DNA of 64,000 bases. Origin: V1-33 sp964523105. GTDB taxonomy: Bacteria; Verrucomicrobiota; Verrucomicrobiia; Verrucomicrobiales; V1-33. The notes beneath the pieces are model-generated. The model ran no database searches and was not told where the DNA came from. It saw only the letters and a program-made list of their open reading frames with translations. Shown in pieces: positions 41,322-49,877 of the stretch (position 1 is the first letter of the stretch; every line of letters begins with the position of its first letter). A program made the translations under genes and the position numbers. The stretch is from positions 1-64,000 of the forward strand of contig CAZFZN010000016.1 in assembly GCA_964523105.1 (NCBI GenBank), given 5' to 3'.

Positions 41322-43715
41322 ATGAAGATCCCGTGGATTCGCACCGGCATGGCGCTCGCCCTGCTTACGGCGGCGGCGGTGGCGCAGCAAATTCCCGAAG
41401 TGAGCATCACTGCTCAGGGATTCCCCGCCAAGACCTCCGAACCCTGCCCGCTCTGCCGCGTCGTGCCGCTCACCATGACGCTGTCGCGCACCGGAGACCT
41501 GACACATTCGCTCAACGTGCATCTGGATACCGCCGGCACGGCCACCTCCGGAGTGGATTACGTTCCCGTGGCCACGCCGGTGGAGATTCCGGCGGGCCAG
41601 GCCACCGTGAATTTCCAGGTCGTGGCCCTCGATGACCATCTCGCCGAAGGACCGGAGGTGGTCGAAGTCAGGGTGCTGGATGCGGCGATCTACAATGCCG
41701 GCACGCCGTCGAACGCGATGGGCGTGATCGGAGACGACGAAGCGGACGCGCCGGCGGAGCGGCTGGACCTGACATCTCCGAAGCACGGCACAGTGTTTCC
41801 GTCAGGTGTGAGCAGCATCCGGCTGGAGGCGCTCGGGGTTTCGGTGACGCGCGAGATCGACATGCCGGTGGAGTTTCTGGCGAACGGGGTGGTGATCGGA
41901 CAGTCCAACCCGCCGGTGTTTGACAGGATGCCGGTTCCCTGCCTGCCGCGCGTGCATGATTTTGAATGGAGCGCCCCGGCGGACGGCACTTACACCCTGA
42001 CAGCTCGGGTGCCCGCCATTCCCGGCGCGGCCAACGCCGCGCTGGTGGCGCCGCCGGTGCAAATCCGGGTCGGCGAAGGCGAAGAGCCCGCAGTGGTCTC
42101 GATCCGGGCCACTTCGCGGGTCGCAGAGGAGGACTCGGCGCCGACGCTGCGGCCTCTGCGCTACCACGGTGTCTTCACCATTTCACGCACCGGCGGCACG
42201 GCGAACTCGCAGCCGTTCTACCTGCTCGTCTCCGGAACTGCGACGCCGGAGATCGACTACAAGGCACTCCCCTTCGCCGGGAGCATTCCTGCGGGTGAAT
42301 CCAGCACCACGGTGATCGTGGAGGCTGTTCCTGACAATCTCGCCGAGCCGCTGGAAACCGTGATCGCCGAGGTGTCCGGCTGTCCGCCGGACGGCTTCGG
42401 CGCTCCGTGTTTTCTGCTGAATGTGGACCCCGCGCACCAGCGCGACACGGTGCTGATCCGCGACGACGGCATCACCACGGCTTCGCTGGAAATGACGGCG
42501 CCGCTGGCCGGCGCGCAGTTCCCTGCAGGCGAGCCGGTGGTCATGGACGTGACTGCGCTGGATGTGAGCGGCGGGATCACGCGCGTGGATTTCTATGCGG
42601 GGAATGCGAAGATCGGCACCTCGGAGCTGTTCTTCTTCGTGCCGCCGCCGCCGGCCGAGCCGGTGTATCATACGTTCACGTGGCAGGGCGCGCCCGCGGG
42701 CACCCATGTGCTTTCGGCACGCGCCGAATCGCTGAACGGCGTGCCGGTGACTTCTCCGCCGGTGACGATCACCGTCGGCGGAAACCGCTCTCCGGCGGTG
42801 GTGATGACCAGCCCGGGCGACGGCGCGCAGATTCCGGAGGGACAGCCGGTGCACCTGACCGTGGAGGCGACCGACCCTGACGGCTATACCGATACCGCGG
42901 AGTTCTATGCCAACGGCCACAAGCTTGGCGAAGTGGTGCTGAATTTCCTCGTCCCGCCGCCGCCCGGCGAAACGCAGACTTTCGACTTTGGGTGGCACGG
43001 TGCGCCGCCGGGCACCCACGTGCTCATGGCACGAGTCCGCGACGACCGCGGTGCGTGGGGAACTTCCGCGCCGGTGACGATCGTGATCACGCCGGAGAAT
43101 TCACTGCCGGTGATCACAGTGCATGCGCGCGATGCTTTCGCGGTGGAGCCGGCCCCGGGCCTCCCCGCCAACACGGCGTCCTTTCTGCTGCGCCGTCACG
43201 GGTCCACCGCGGGCCCGCTGGGCGTGAACTACACCATGCACGGCACGGCCGCCAACGGCACGGACTACACTGCGCTCAACGGCTTCGCCAGCTTCGCCGC
43301 CGGGGAGGGCAGCACCGTGGTGATGCTCACGCCGCTGGCGGACAATCTCGTGGAGCACCGCGAAGTGGCAGTCCTGCAGCTGGAACTGCAATTCGACGAC
43401 GGCCCGGAACGCTACCGGCTCGGCCTGCGCCGGCGCGCCATCGCGGTCATAGCCGACCGCTCATGGCTGATCCAGCATCCGGCGCAGGACGTCTGTTCGC
43501 CGCTCGGCGACGGCCACTTTCACCTGTGCTTTCCCGCCGCGGCCGGGTTCGCACCCGCATGGCGGATCGAAGCCACGGACGATTTTCGGCAGTGGGAAAC
43601 CGTGCATGAAGGCGCCGCGGCGGACGAGGAACTCCATTTCGTGGACCCGGACACACCGGAGCTGTCGCGGCGGTTCTACCGCCTTGCACCGGACGCGAAT
43701 GCCGCGGGCCCATAG
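41322..43715 (+). CDS. Secreted multidomain protein with Calx-beta and Ig-like domains
   Basis: A signal peptide (MKIPWIRTGMALALLTAAAVA) precedes 776 mature residues. Three Calx-beta-like domains show the G-T-A-x5-DY and AG-x-x-x-x-x-V patterns (TSGVDYVPVATPVEIPAGQ, PEIDYKALPFAGSIPAGE, NGTDYTALNGFASFAAGE). Between them are three Ig-like domains with VxFYAxGxKIG patterns (for example DFYAGNAKIGTSELFF and EFYANGHKLGEVVL). Calx-beta domains bind calcium and occur in adhesion proteins. The C-terminal 90 residues (about 705-797) include a WRIEATDDFRQW strand often seen at verrucomicrobial secreted-protein ends. It is probably an outer-surface or matrix protein. The ATG at 41322 begins the signal. 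Confidence 0.82.
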   Translation: MKIPWIRTGMALALLTAAAVAQQIPEVSITAQGFPAKTSEPCPLCRVVPLTMTLSRTGDLTHSLNVHLDTAGTATSGVDYVPVATPVEIPAGQATVNFQVVALDDHLAEGPEVVEVRVLDAAIYNAGTPSNAMGVIGDDEADAPAERLDLTSPKHGTVFPSGVSSIRLEALGVSVTREIDMPVEFLANGVVIGQSNPPVFDRMPVPCLPRVHDFEWSAPADGTYTLTARVPAIPGAANAALVAPPVQIRVGEGEEPAVVSIRATSRVAEEDSAPTLRPLRYHGVFTISRTGGTANSQPFYLLVSGTATPEIDYKALPFAGSIPAGESSTTVIVEAVPDNLAEPLETVIAEVSGCPPDGFGAPCFLLNVDPAHQRDTVLIRDDGITTASLEMTAPLAGAQFPAGEPVVMDVTALDVSGGITRVDFYAGNAKIGTSELFFFVPPPPAEPVYHTFTWQGAPAGTHVLSARAESLNGVPVTSPPVTITVGGNRSPAVVMTSPGDGAQIPEGQPVHLTVEATDPDGYTDTAEFYANGHKLGEVVLNFLVPPPPGETQTFDFGWHGAPPGTHVLMARVRDDRGAWGTSAPVTIVITPENSLPVITVHARDAFAVEPAPGLPANTASFLLRRHGSTAGPLGVNYTMHGTAANGTDYTALNGFASFAAGEGSTVVMLTPLADNLVEHREVAVLQLELQFDDGPERYRLGLRRRAIAVIADRSWLIQHPAQDVCSPLGDGHFHLCFPAAAGFAPAWRIEATDDFRQWETVHEGAAADEELHFVDPDTPELSRRFYRLAPDANAAGP

Positions 43716-43790
43716 CGGCGGAGGAATGGCAAAAGCCAGGGTTGAAGGAACGGCGGCGCTTTCCAGCCTGCGTCCCTCCGCTTTTCTCCC

Positions 43791-44435
43791 ATGGGCTTCG
43801 TCTATCAAGTTTGCCGCAATTTCTCCCACGCACTCGCCCGGGCCGCGCTCGACTGGCGCGTCGTGCACGAGGAACGCCTCATTCACCGCGGCGGAGTGCT
43901 CATCTGCTGCAATCACGTCAGCTACCTCGATCCTCCGCTCGCAGGCATTGCCTACCGGGGACCGGTTTCCTACCTCGCACGCAAGTCGCTGCTTTCCAAT
44001 CCGGTCAGCCGCTGGCTCCTTCCGCGGCTTTATGTGACTCCCATCGACCAGGACCGCGCGAGCTTCGCCGGACTCAAAACCATCATCAAACTGCTCACCG
44101 ACGGCAACAAGGTGCTCATCTTCCCGGAAGGTTCGCGTTCGCCGGACGGAGCGCTGCAGCCCGCGGAGCCCGGCACCGGCCTCGTGGTGGCCAAAGCGCG
44201 CGTGCCGGTCATTCCCGTCAGGCTTTTCGGGGCGCACGAAGCGCTGCCATTCGGGAGCGCGCGCTTCCGCCCCAATACTGTCACGCTCGTGGTCGGCGAG
44301 CCGCTTCGTTTCGATCAGGAGGAGCTGCCCGCGGGCAAGGATGCCTATCAACAAATCAGCGACCGCATCATGGCCGCGATCAGCGCCCTGGAATGTCCGC
44401 CGGACCGCGTGCCCGCGCCGCGGGAGCAAGGCTGA
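43791..44435 (+). CDS. plsC: 1-acyl-sn-glycerol-3-phosphate acyltransferase
   Basis: PlsC acylates lysophosphatidic acid in phospholipid synthesis. The 214-residue protein has the Hx4D active site in CCNHVSYLDPPL (about 41-47), the acyl-binding LLFPEGSRSP-type motif (VLIFPEGSRSPDG) and VIPVRLFGAHEAL. The size and motifs fit the PlsC family; LPLAT relatives acting on other acceptors cannot be excluded. It is followed by a repeat and a glycosyltransferase gene in the same direction. Confidence 0.88.
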   Translation: MGFVYQVCRNFSHALARAALDWRVVHEERLIHRGGVLICCNHVSYLDPPLAGIAYRGPVSYLARKSLLSNPVSRWLLPRLYVTPIDQDRASFAGLKTIIKLLTDGNKVLIFPEGSRSPDGALQPAEPGTGLVVAKARVPVIPVRLFGAHEALPFGSARFRPNTVTLVVGEPLRFDQEELPAGKDAYQQISDRIMAAISALECPPDRVPAPREQG

Positions 44436-44438
44436 ATT

Positions 44439-44525
44439 ATGAAGGATGAAGGATGAAACCCTGTCTCTTTGAGTGAATCCAGCGGAGCGAGCATTGCAGC
44501 ATTCATCCTTCAGACTTCATCCTTT
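44439..44525. repeat. Inverted repeat built on ATGAAGGATGAAGG between plsC and a glycosyltransferase gene
   Basis: The left arm ATGAAGGATGAAGGATGAA (44439-44457) is matched by ATTCATCCTTCAGACTTCAT and CCTTT at 44501-44525, inverted and imperfect. The element occupies the 96-bp gap, and its right arm ends seven bases before the next start codon, so it could influence translation of that gene. Confidence 0.75.
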
Positions 44526-44531
44526 CCGCCC

Positions 44532-45257
44532 ATGCACCTGAGCATCGTCATTCCCGCCTACAACGAAGAGAAACTCCTGCCCGGCACGCTCGCGGCGGTG
44601 GAGTATGCTGCGGGCGCTTTGACTGCTGCGGGTGTCACCCGCGAGGTCATCGTGTGCGATAACAATTCCACCGACCGCACCGCCGCGATCGCGCGCGAGT
44701 GCGGCGCCGCGGTGATCTTCGAGCCGGTCAATCAAATCAGCCGCGCGCGAAACACCGGCGCAAGTCTGGCCACGGGCGACTGGATTCTCTTTCTCGACGC
44801 GGACAGCCGGCCGTCCTACGGGCTTTTCAGCGAACTGGCGGCCACGCTCCATGACGACACGGTGCTCTACGGCGGCTGTGTCATGGAACTCGACGACGTG
44901 CCGCCGGCGGCGCATGCGGTGATCGGTGCATGGCACCTCCTGGCACGGACCGGAAGCTACGCGGCGGGATCGTTTCTGTTTGTCAGGCGCGCGGCCTTCC
45001 TCGCCACGGGAGGATTCAGCACGGAACTGTTCGCCAGCGAGGAAATCGAATTCAGCCGCCGCCTCCGCCGGCTCGCCCGGGAATCGCGGCAGCGCTTCAA
45101 GTTTCTCAGCAACTGCCCGCTCGTCACCTCCGGGCGCAAACTGCGTTTCTACAGCTGCGGCTGGCACCTGCGGTTCATCCTTCGCACCGCCCTCTGCGGC
45201 AGCCGCAATCTGCGCCGCCGCGAAGGCTGCCGCCTCTGGTACGACGGTCAGCGCTGA
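44532..45257 (+). CDS. Family 2 glycosyltransferase
   Basis: A 241-residue GT-A enzyme. It starts MHLSIVIPAYNEEKLLPGTL, then VIVCDNNSTDRTAAIARE, and has the metal-binding DXD-like FLDADSRPS (about 93-101). Later EEIEFSRRLRRLAR resembles the ED motif of the catalytic base. It lacks the C-terminal membrane spans of many relatives. The probable role is sugar transfer to a surface glycan. The ATG at 44532 is preferred because the earlier frame is translated repeat. Confidence 0.85.
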   Translation: MHLSIVIPAYNEEKLLPGTLAAVEYAAGALTAAGVTREVIVCDNNSTDRTAAIARECGAAVIFEPVNQISRARNTGASLATGDWILFLDADSRPSYGLFSELAATLHDDTVLYGGCVMELDDVPPAAHAVIGAWHLLARTGSYAAGSFLFVRRAAFLATGGFSTELFASEEIEFSRRLRRLARESRQRFKFLSNCPLVTSGRKLRFYSCGWHLRFILRTALCGSRNLRRREGCRLWYDGQR

Positions 45258-45263
45258 GCCGTC

Positions 45264-45755
45264 CTACACCGCATCGAGACAGTCGATCACCGTTTTCATG
45301 CAGAGCACGATCATGCCCGTGACGTCGTCCTGACGGCTATCACCCTCCAGTTGGCCCTCCATCACGTCGTTGATGATCGCCCCCAGCAGCGGGAGCTGGC
45401 GAAAGTCTTTGCGGAAATGCGCCGAGGCATCCATGACCATTTTCGTCTCCTCCTCCTGGAGGCGCAGCATGTCCTTATAATTCCGCTGCGCCGCGGCCTC
45501 GATCGCGGTCGCAGGGACGCGCGTGGTGTCGCGTCCGTTCATTTTGCAGGCCAGCCATGCCCAGACGCCGTAGAGCATGAGAAACCCGCGGTCGCTCACC
45601 GTGTCGATTTCCTCCTCCGCACTGGCGAGGTAGGCGGCGAGGTCCGGCTGCTCGCGCACGAATTCCTCCATCAAGTCCTGGGCGCGCTCCTCCGTGGTAT
45701 CATAGATCTCGTGCCATGCGTCCTCGATGGCGCTGAGGGGAACGGTCGTGAGCAT
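45264..45755 (-). CDS. Protein of unknown function
   Basis: A 163-residue acidic helical protein without signal or span. It has conserved-looking segments WHEIYDTTEERAQDLMEEFVREQPDLAAYL and RGFLMLYGVWAWLACKMNG. A long charged helix (RNYKDMLRLQEEETKMVMDAS) is present. I recognise no family. It is convergent with the glycosyltransferase gene (6 bases between the stops) and divergent from the Gfo/Idh/MocA gene. The clean frame and strong amphipathic helices support a real gene. Confidence 0.7.
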   Translation of the reverse strand: MLTTVPLSAIEDAWHEIYDTTEERAQDLMEEFVREQPDLAAYLASAEEEIDTVSDRGFLMLYGVWAWLACKMNGRDTTRVPATAIEAAAQRNYKDMLRLQEEETKMVMDASAHFRKDFRQLPLLGAIINDVMEGQLEGDSRQDDVTGMIVLCMKTVIDCLDAV

Positions 45756-45927
45756 GGTCAGGTTGAACGGATGGACGGGGCGCCGTTCAAGTGGATTTCA
45801 TGCCATCGGAGACGGCATCGAATTCGGACATCCGGGCAAAAAACCGCTGGCGTGTCCGCTGTGGACTGATTGAATCCCGCCCGCTTCGCGTATGAATCCG
45901 CCGGAGCTTATTTCCATCCCACACCCT

Positions 45928-47352
45928 ATGAACCAATCCTCCCGACGCTCGTTTCTGAAGTCCGCCGGCCTTACCGCCGGCGCCCTCGGATTTCCCGCCA
46001 TCCTCCATGCTCAGAACAAGGGCGATAAACTGAAACTCGCGGTCATCGCCACCGGCGGCAAAGGCGGTTCCCATCTCAATCAAATCAAAGGCGCCGGCGA
46101 TATCGTGACCTGCTTCGCCGATGTGGACAAAAAGGCCTGGGGCGGCGCGAGTGGCTCGTTCAAGGACGCCAAAGGCTATCAGGACTACCGGCAGCTTTTC
46201 GACAAGGAAAAGAACTTCGATGCGGTGATGATCGCCACGCCCGACCATCACCACTTCATGCCCACCGTGCTCGCCATGCAGGCCGGCAAGCACTGTTACA
46301 CCCAGAAGCCGCTCACGCACACCGTGTGGGAGGCGCGCCAGCTGCACGAAGGCACCAAGAAGCTCAAGCTTGCCACCCAGATGGGCAACCAGGGCCACAG
46401 CAACGACGGCAACCGGCGCATCTATGAATTCGTGAACAGCGGCATGCTCGGGGACGTGACGGAAATCCACTGCGTCTCGAACCGTCCCATCTGGCCGCAG
46501 GGCATCGAGCGCCCCGCGGGCGAAGATCCCGTGCCGGAGAATCTTGACTGGGATATCTGGCTCGGTCCCGCTCCCCTCCGGCCCTACAAGGGCAACCGCA
46601 CCTATCACGACTTCAACTGGCGCGGCTGGTACGACTTCGGCGGCGGCGCCCTCGCGGACATGGCCTGCCACACCATGGACAGTATCTTCATGAGCATGAA
46701 CCCGGGATATCCCGTCAGCGTGGAAGTGCTGGAGATTCACGGCCACACCAGCGAGACCTTCCCCAAGGGCAGCATCATCAAGTGGAGCTACGGCCCCGGC
46801 AAGCTGCCCAACGGCAAAGACCGCCCCGCCTTCGATGTCTTCTGGTACGACGGCAAACTCATGCTCGACGGCAAGGAAGTGGAGGCCGCCTCCGTGCTTT
46901 CCAGCAAAGTGCCGCAGGAACTGCTCACCCAGCCGGACGGGCAGAAAGTCTCGCTGCGTGGCTCAGGCAATCTCTACATCGGCAGCAAGTGCGGCCTCAT
47001 GGTCACCGGTGACTACGGCGACCGCTCCCGTGTCGTTCCGGTCTCGAAAGCCAAGGACCTCGGCAACCCGCCGAAGATGCTCGAACGCATCGGCGGCGGC
47101 GGCGAACAGGAGCACTACGGCGACTGGCGCATCGCCTGCGTGGGCGAAAAACCCTGGGACCATCCCGGCTCCAATTTCACCTACGCTGCGCCGTTCACCG
47201 AAACCATCCTGCTGGGCAACATCGCCCTGCGCGTCGGCATCGGCAAGAAACTCGAATACGACGGCCCGAACATGAAGTTCAAGAACAGCGAGGAAGCCAA
47301 CAAGTACCTCACCAAGGAGTACCGCAAAGGCTGGGACATCAAACTGGTCTAA
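45928..47352 (+). CDS. Tat-exported Gfo/Idh/MocA family oxidoreductase
   Basis: A 474-residue protein with a twin-arginine signal (MNQSSRRSFLKSAGLTAGALG) and a Rossmann core (LKLAVIATGGKGGSHLNQIKGAGDIVTCFADVDKK). The dehydrogenase helix has ATPDHHHFMPTVLAMQAGKHCYTQKPL, where the Gfo/Idh/MocA EKP motif reads QKP. Such exported enzymes oxidise sugars or glycosides in the periplasm with tightly bound NAD(P); the exact substrate is unknown. A terminator follows at 47374-47407. DUF6807 and DUF1080 genes in the window fit a shared role in plant or algal glycoside breakdown. Confidence 0.88.
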   Translation: MNQSSRRSFLKSAGLTAGALGFPAILHAQNKGDKLKLAVIATGGKGGSHLNQIKGAGDIVTCFADVDKKAWGGASGSFKDAKGYQDYRQLFDKEKNFDAVMIATPDHHHFMPTVLAMQAGKHCYTQKPLTHTVWEARQLHEGTKKLKLATQMGNQGHSNDGNRRIYEFVNSGMLGDVTEIHCVSNRPIWPQGIERPAGEDPVPENLDWDIWLGPAPLRPYKGNRTYHDFNWRGWYDFGGGALADMACHTMDSIFMSMNPGYPVSVEVLEIHGHTSETFPKGSIIKWSYGPGKLPNGKDRPAFDVFWYDGKLMLDGKEVEAASVLSSKVPQELLTQPDGQKVSLRGSGNLYIGSKCGLMVTGDYGDRSRVVPVSKAKDLGNPPKMLERIGGGGEQEHYGDWRIACVGEKPWDHPGSNFTYAAPFTETILLGNIALRVGIGKKLEYDGPNMKFKNSEEANKYLTKEYRKGWDIKLV

Positions 47353-47373
47353 CGCTTCCGCTCAACGAATGCG

Positions 47374-47407
47374 AAACGCCTCCCTGGAAACGGGGAGGCG
47401 TTTTTTT
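47374..47407 (+). terminator. Rho-independent terminator
   Basis: The stem AAACGCCTCCC/GGGGAGGCGTTT with a short TGGAAAC loop runs into seven T residues (47401-47407). It ends transcription of the Gfo/Idh/MocA gene, whose stop is 22 bases upstream. Confidence 0.88.
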
Positions 47408-47412
47408 GTGGG

Positions 47413-47510
47413 GAGAACATCGAACACTGAACATCCAACATCCAAAGCTTGAACTGCCCCGACGCACTTCAAGCATTGGATGTTCGGTGTTGGATGTTCG
47501 ATGTTCTCTC
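47413..47510. repeat. Long imperfect inverted repeat after the terminator (GAACATCGAAC...CATCCAA family)
   Basis: The left arm (47413-47453) and right arm (47469-47510) are inverted copies of about 41 bases with a few changes, around a 15-base spacer. Each arm contains internal short iterations of AACATC. The element sits between the terminator and the convergent DUF6807 gene and is not translated. Confidence 0.8.
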
Positions 47511-47532
47511 GTCCCAACAACCAAGGCCGCCA

Positions 47533-48483
47533 TCACTTCCCCGCCCATGCCTTCCACTTCTCCTCCACCTTCGCCGCCGCAGCATCACCCGTGTGAAACA
47601 ACCAGCGGTAGCGCAGCGTGAGCGATTCGCCCTTCTTGATCGTGTGATCGCCGGTGCCTTTGGGCTTCTTTTCAAAATCGCTCAGACCAAAGGGATTCGC
47701 TGCAATGAGGCCGTAGTCGCGCGCGTGCCACGTGGTCGGGTGGCGCAGATTCGACGGATGATCGAAGCACGCGATGCCCACCGCTTTGCCATCGATCGTA
47801 CCGCTGTAATCCACCCACCGCGCGTGCTTGCCCCAGATGGCCGCGCCGGATTCTCCCTCACTGTTCACGGCCTTGCCTGTGGCGATCTTGCCTTTGAGAT
47901 TCAATGCCGGATGGCTGCGCAGGCCCATCGTTCCCTCCTTGGTGTCGCCGAAGGTCACATCGCCCTCACTGGCCTTAATGGTGATGGTGTAGTCAATGTA
48001 GCGGTCGTCCCCATCGAGGCCGCAGGTGATCGAGGTAGAGGAAGTGCAGACCTTTTTGCCATCCGGCGCCAGCCAGTCCTCGGCAGTGCTCACAAAGACG
48101 GAGGAAGCATTCGCTACTCCCGCTTTTGGCATACCGGTGACGACGATTTTGCCGGCCTTCGCGTTCTCCGCCCAGAAGTCCACGCCGTTCACCGCGCCGT
48201 GCGTGAACCACAGGCCTTTGTGATGCGGATGATCCTTCTCCTCGCCCTCCGCGGCATCCTTCACCGGCCATTCCCGCAGCAGGTTCCTCCCCGTCGGGCC
48301 GATCACGGGGTGAAGCACCGGCTTGGCAAATCCTTTGTAGTGCAGGGTGGTGAATTCCTCCTGACCGATGCGGATAGCGACCGTTCCCTTTTCCTCGTTC
48401 AGTTCACAAACGACTGGCGGCGTTTCGGCGCGGAGATTCATGGAAACGGCGAGCAGGGAAGAAAAGAGAAGAGCGGGTTTCAT
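47533..48483 (-). CDS. DUF6807 (PmoA-like) secreted protein
   Basis: The 316-residue protein has a signal peptide (MKPALLFSSLLAVSMNLRAE). It shows the DUF6807 pattern: PVIGPTGRNLLREWPV, KDHPHHKGLWFTHGAVNGVDFW (about 83-104), a mid EGTMGLRSHPALNL and a late NPFGLSDFEKKPKG. The family was once named methane oxygenase PmoA, but members occur widely in Verrucomicrobiota and Planctomycetota beside sugar genes and are not methane enzymes. Its activity is unknown; the conserved histidines suggest a metal or sugar site. It is convergent with the Gfo/Idh/MocA gene. Confidence 0.85.
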   Translation of the reverse strand: MKPALLFSSLLAVSMNLRAETPPVVCELNEEKGTVAIRIGQEEFTTLHYKGFAKPVLHPVIGPTGRNLLREWPVKDAAEGEEKDHPHHKGLWFTHGAVNGVDFWAENAKAGKIVVTGMPKAGVANASSVFVSTAEDWLAPDGKKVCTSSTSITCGLDGDDRYIDYTITIKASEGDVTFGDTKEGTMGLRSHPALNLKGKIATGKAVNSEGESGAAIWGKHARWVDYSGTIDGKAVGIACFDHPSNLRHPTTWHARDYGLIAANPFGLSDFEKKPKGTGDHTIKKGESLTLRYRWLFHTGDAAAAKVEEKWKAWAGK

Positions 48484-48543
48484 GGCATCCTACCGCTATG
48501 ACGCCGGAATCCTCCGGCAAGCCCGCAGGTGCGGCGGCGTTGT

Positions 48544-49800
48544 TCAACCCCGCACCTGGCCGCTGCCGCGCACGAGGTACTTGTAACTCGTCAGTTCCGG
48601 CAGCGCCATCGGACCGCGCGCGTGCAGCTTGTCCGTGCTGATGCCGATTTCGCAGCCGAATCCGAATTCCCCGCCGTCATTGAAGCGCGTGCTCGCATTC
48701 CACAGCACCACGGCGCTGTCCACTTCGCTGAGAAACCTGGCCGCTGCGGCGGCATCCTCCGTGACGATGCAGTCGCTGTGTTTGGAGGAATACTCCGCGA
48801 TGTGCGCGAGGGCTTCGTCCATGTTCGCGACGGTCTTCACCGAGAGAATCAGGTCCAGATACTCCGTGCGCCAGTCCTCCTCCGTGGCTGGTTTCACATC
48901 GGCAAATTGAGCGCGCAGCGTTTCATCGCCGCGGAGTTCCACGCCCATGGCGCGCAGGGCGGGCACGGCTTTGGCATAGAATTCCCGGGCCACCGCGGCG
49001 TGAACCAGCAGCGTCTCGAGGGCGTTGCACACGCCGGGCTTCTGACACTTGGCATTCACGGCCAGGCTCACCGCCATGTCGAGGTCCGCCGCGGCATCCA
49101 CATAGAGATGGCAGATGCCGTCGTAGTGCTTGATCACCGGCATCCGCGCCAGCCGCACGACGGTTTCGATCAATCCCTTGCCGCCGCGGGGAATGATCAG
49201 GTCGAGGCAGTCGTTCATCTCCGCCATGTGCTGCACGCTCTCGCGGTCGGTGTTGGGAATGAGCTGGATGCTGTCCGCAGGCAGGCCCTCGCTTTCTCCG
49301 GCGCGCTGCAGCACGGCGGCGATGGCCATATTGCTGTGAAAGGCCTCACTGCCGCCGCGCAGCAGGGTCGCATTGCCGCTTTTGAGGCACAGCACCGCGG
49401 CATCGGCGGTCACGTTCGGACGGCTTTCGTAGATGATGCCGATCACTCCGATGGGCACGCGCACCTTGGTAATGCGCAGGCCGTTGGGGCGCGTCCATTC
49501 GGCGAGCACTTCGCCGACGGGATCCGTCAGCTCCGCCACCTCAAGAATGCCGTGCGCCATGGCGGCGACACGTTTCGGATTGAGCATGAGCCGGTCCAGC
49601 ATGGCGCTGTTCAGGCCCCTGGTGCGCGCGGCCGTCAGGTCCTTGCCGTTCGCTTCCAAAATCGCAGATTCTTCGCGCCGCAGTCCGTCGGCCATCGCCA
49701 CCAGGATGGCGTTTTTCCGCTCCGCCGGCAACAGCGCCAGCCGGCGGCTGGCCTCCAGCGCCCGGCGGCCCATGTCGTGAATCTGTTCTCGCAGTGTCAT
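48544..49800 (-). CDS. proA: Gamma-glutamyl phosphate reductase
   Basis: ProA reduces glutamyl-5-phosphate in proline synthesis. The 418-residue protein has the aldehyde dehydrogenase-like core. The family pattern is seen in VPIGVIGIIYESRPNVTADAA (about 112-132), LIIPRGGKGLI, and the cysteine motif NAKCQKPGVCNALETLL (catalytic cysteine near 258). Length is normal. The ATG at 49800 begins MTLREQIHDMG; upstream residues in the frame are not supported. No proB is visible in the window. Confidence 0.94.
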   Translation of the reverse strand: MTLREQIHDMGRRALEASRRLALLPAERKNAILVAMADGLRREESAILEANGKDLTAARTRGLNSAMLDRLMLNPKRVAAMAHGILEVAELTDPVGEVLAEWTRPNGLRITKVRVPIGVIGIIYESRPNVTADAAVLCLKSGNATLLRGGSEAFHSNMAIAAVLQRAGESEGLPADSIQLIPNTDRESVQHMAEMNDCLDLIIPRGGKGLIETVVRLARMPVIKHYDGICHLYVDAAADLDMAVSLAVNAKCQKPGVCNALETLLVHAAVAREFYAKAVPALRAMGVELRGDETLRAQFADVKPATEEDWRTEYLDLILSVKTVANMDEALAHIAEYSSKHSDCIVTEDAAAAARFLSEVDSAVVLWNASTRFNDGGEFGFGCEIGISTDKLHARGPMALPELTSYKYLVRGSGQVRG

Positions 49801-49877
49801 GTGTCCGCGCGCCGTAGGCCAGCGGCCGCGGCATGGCAAGCCGCCGCTGCGAGGGGCGCATCGTTTCTCGCGGGCGG

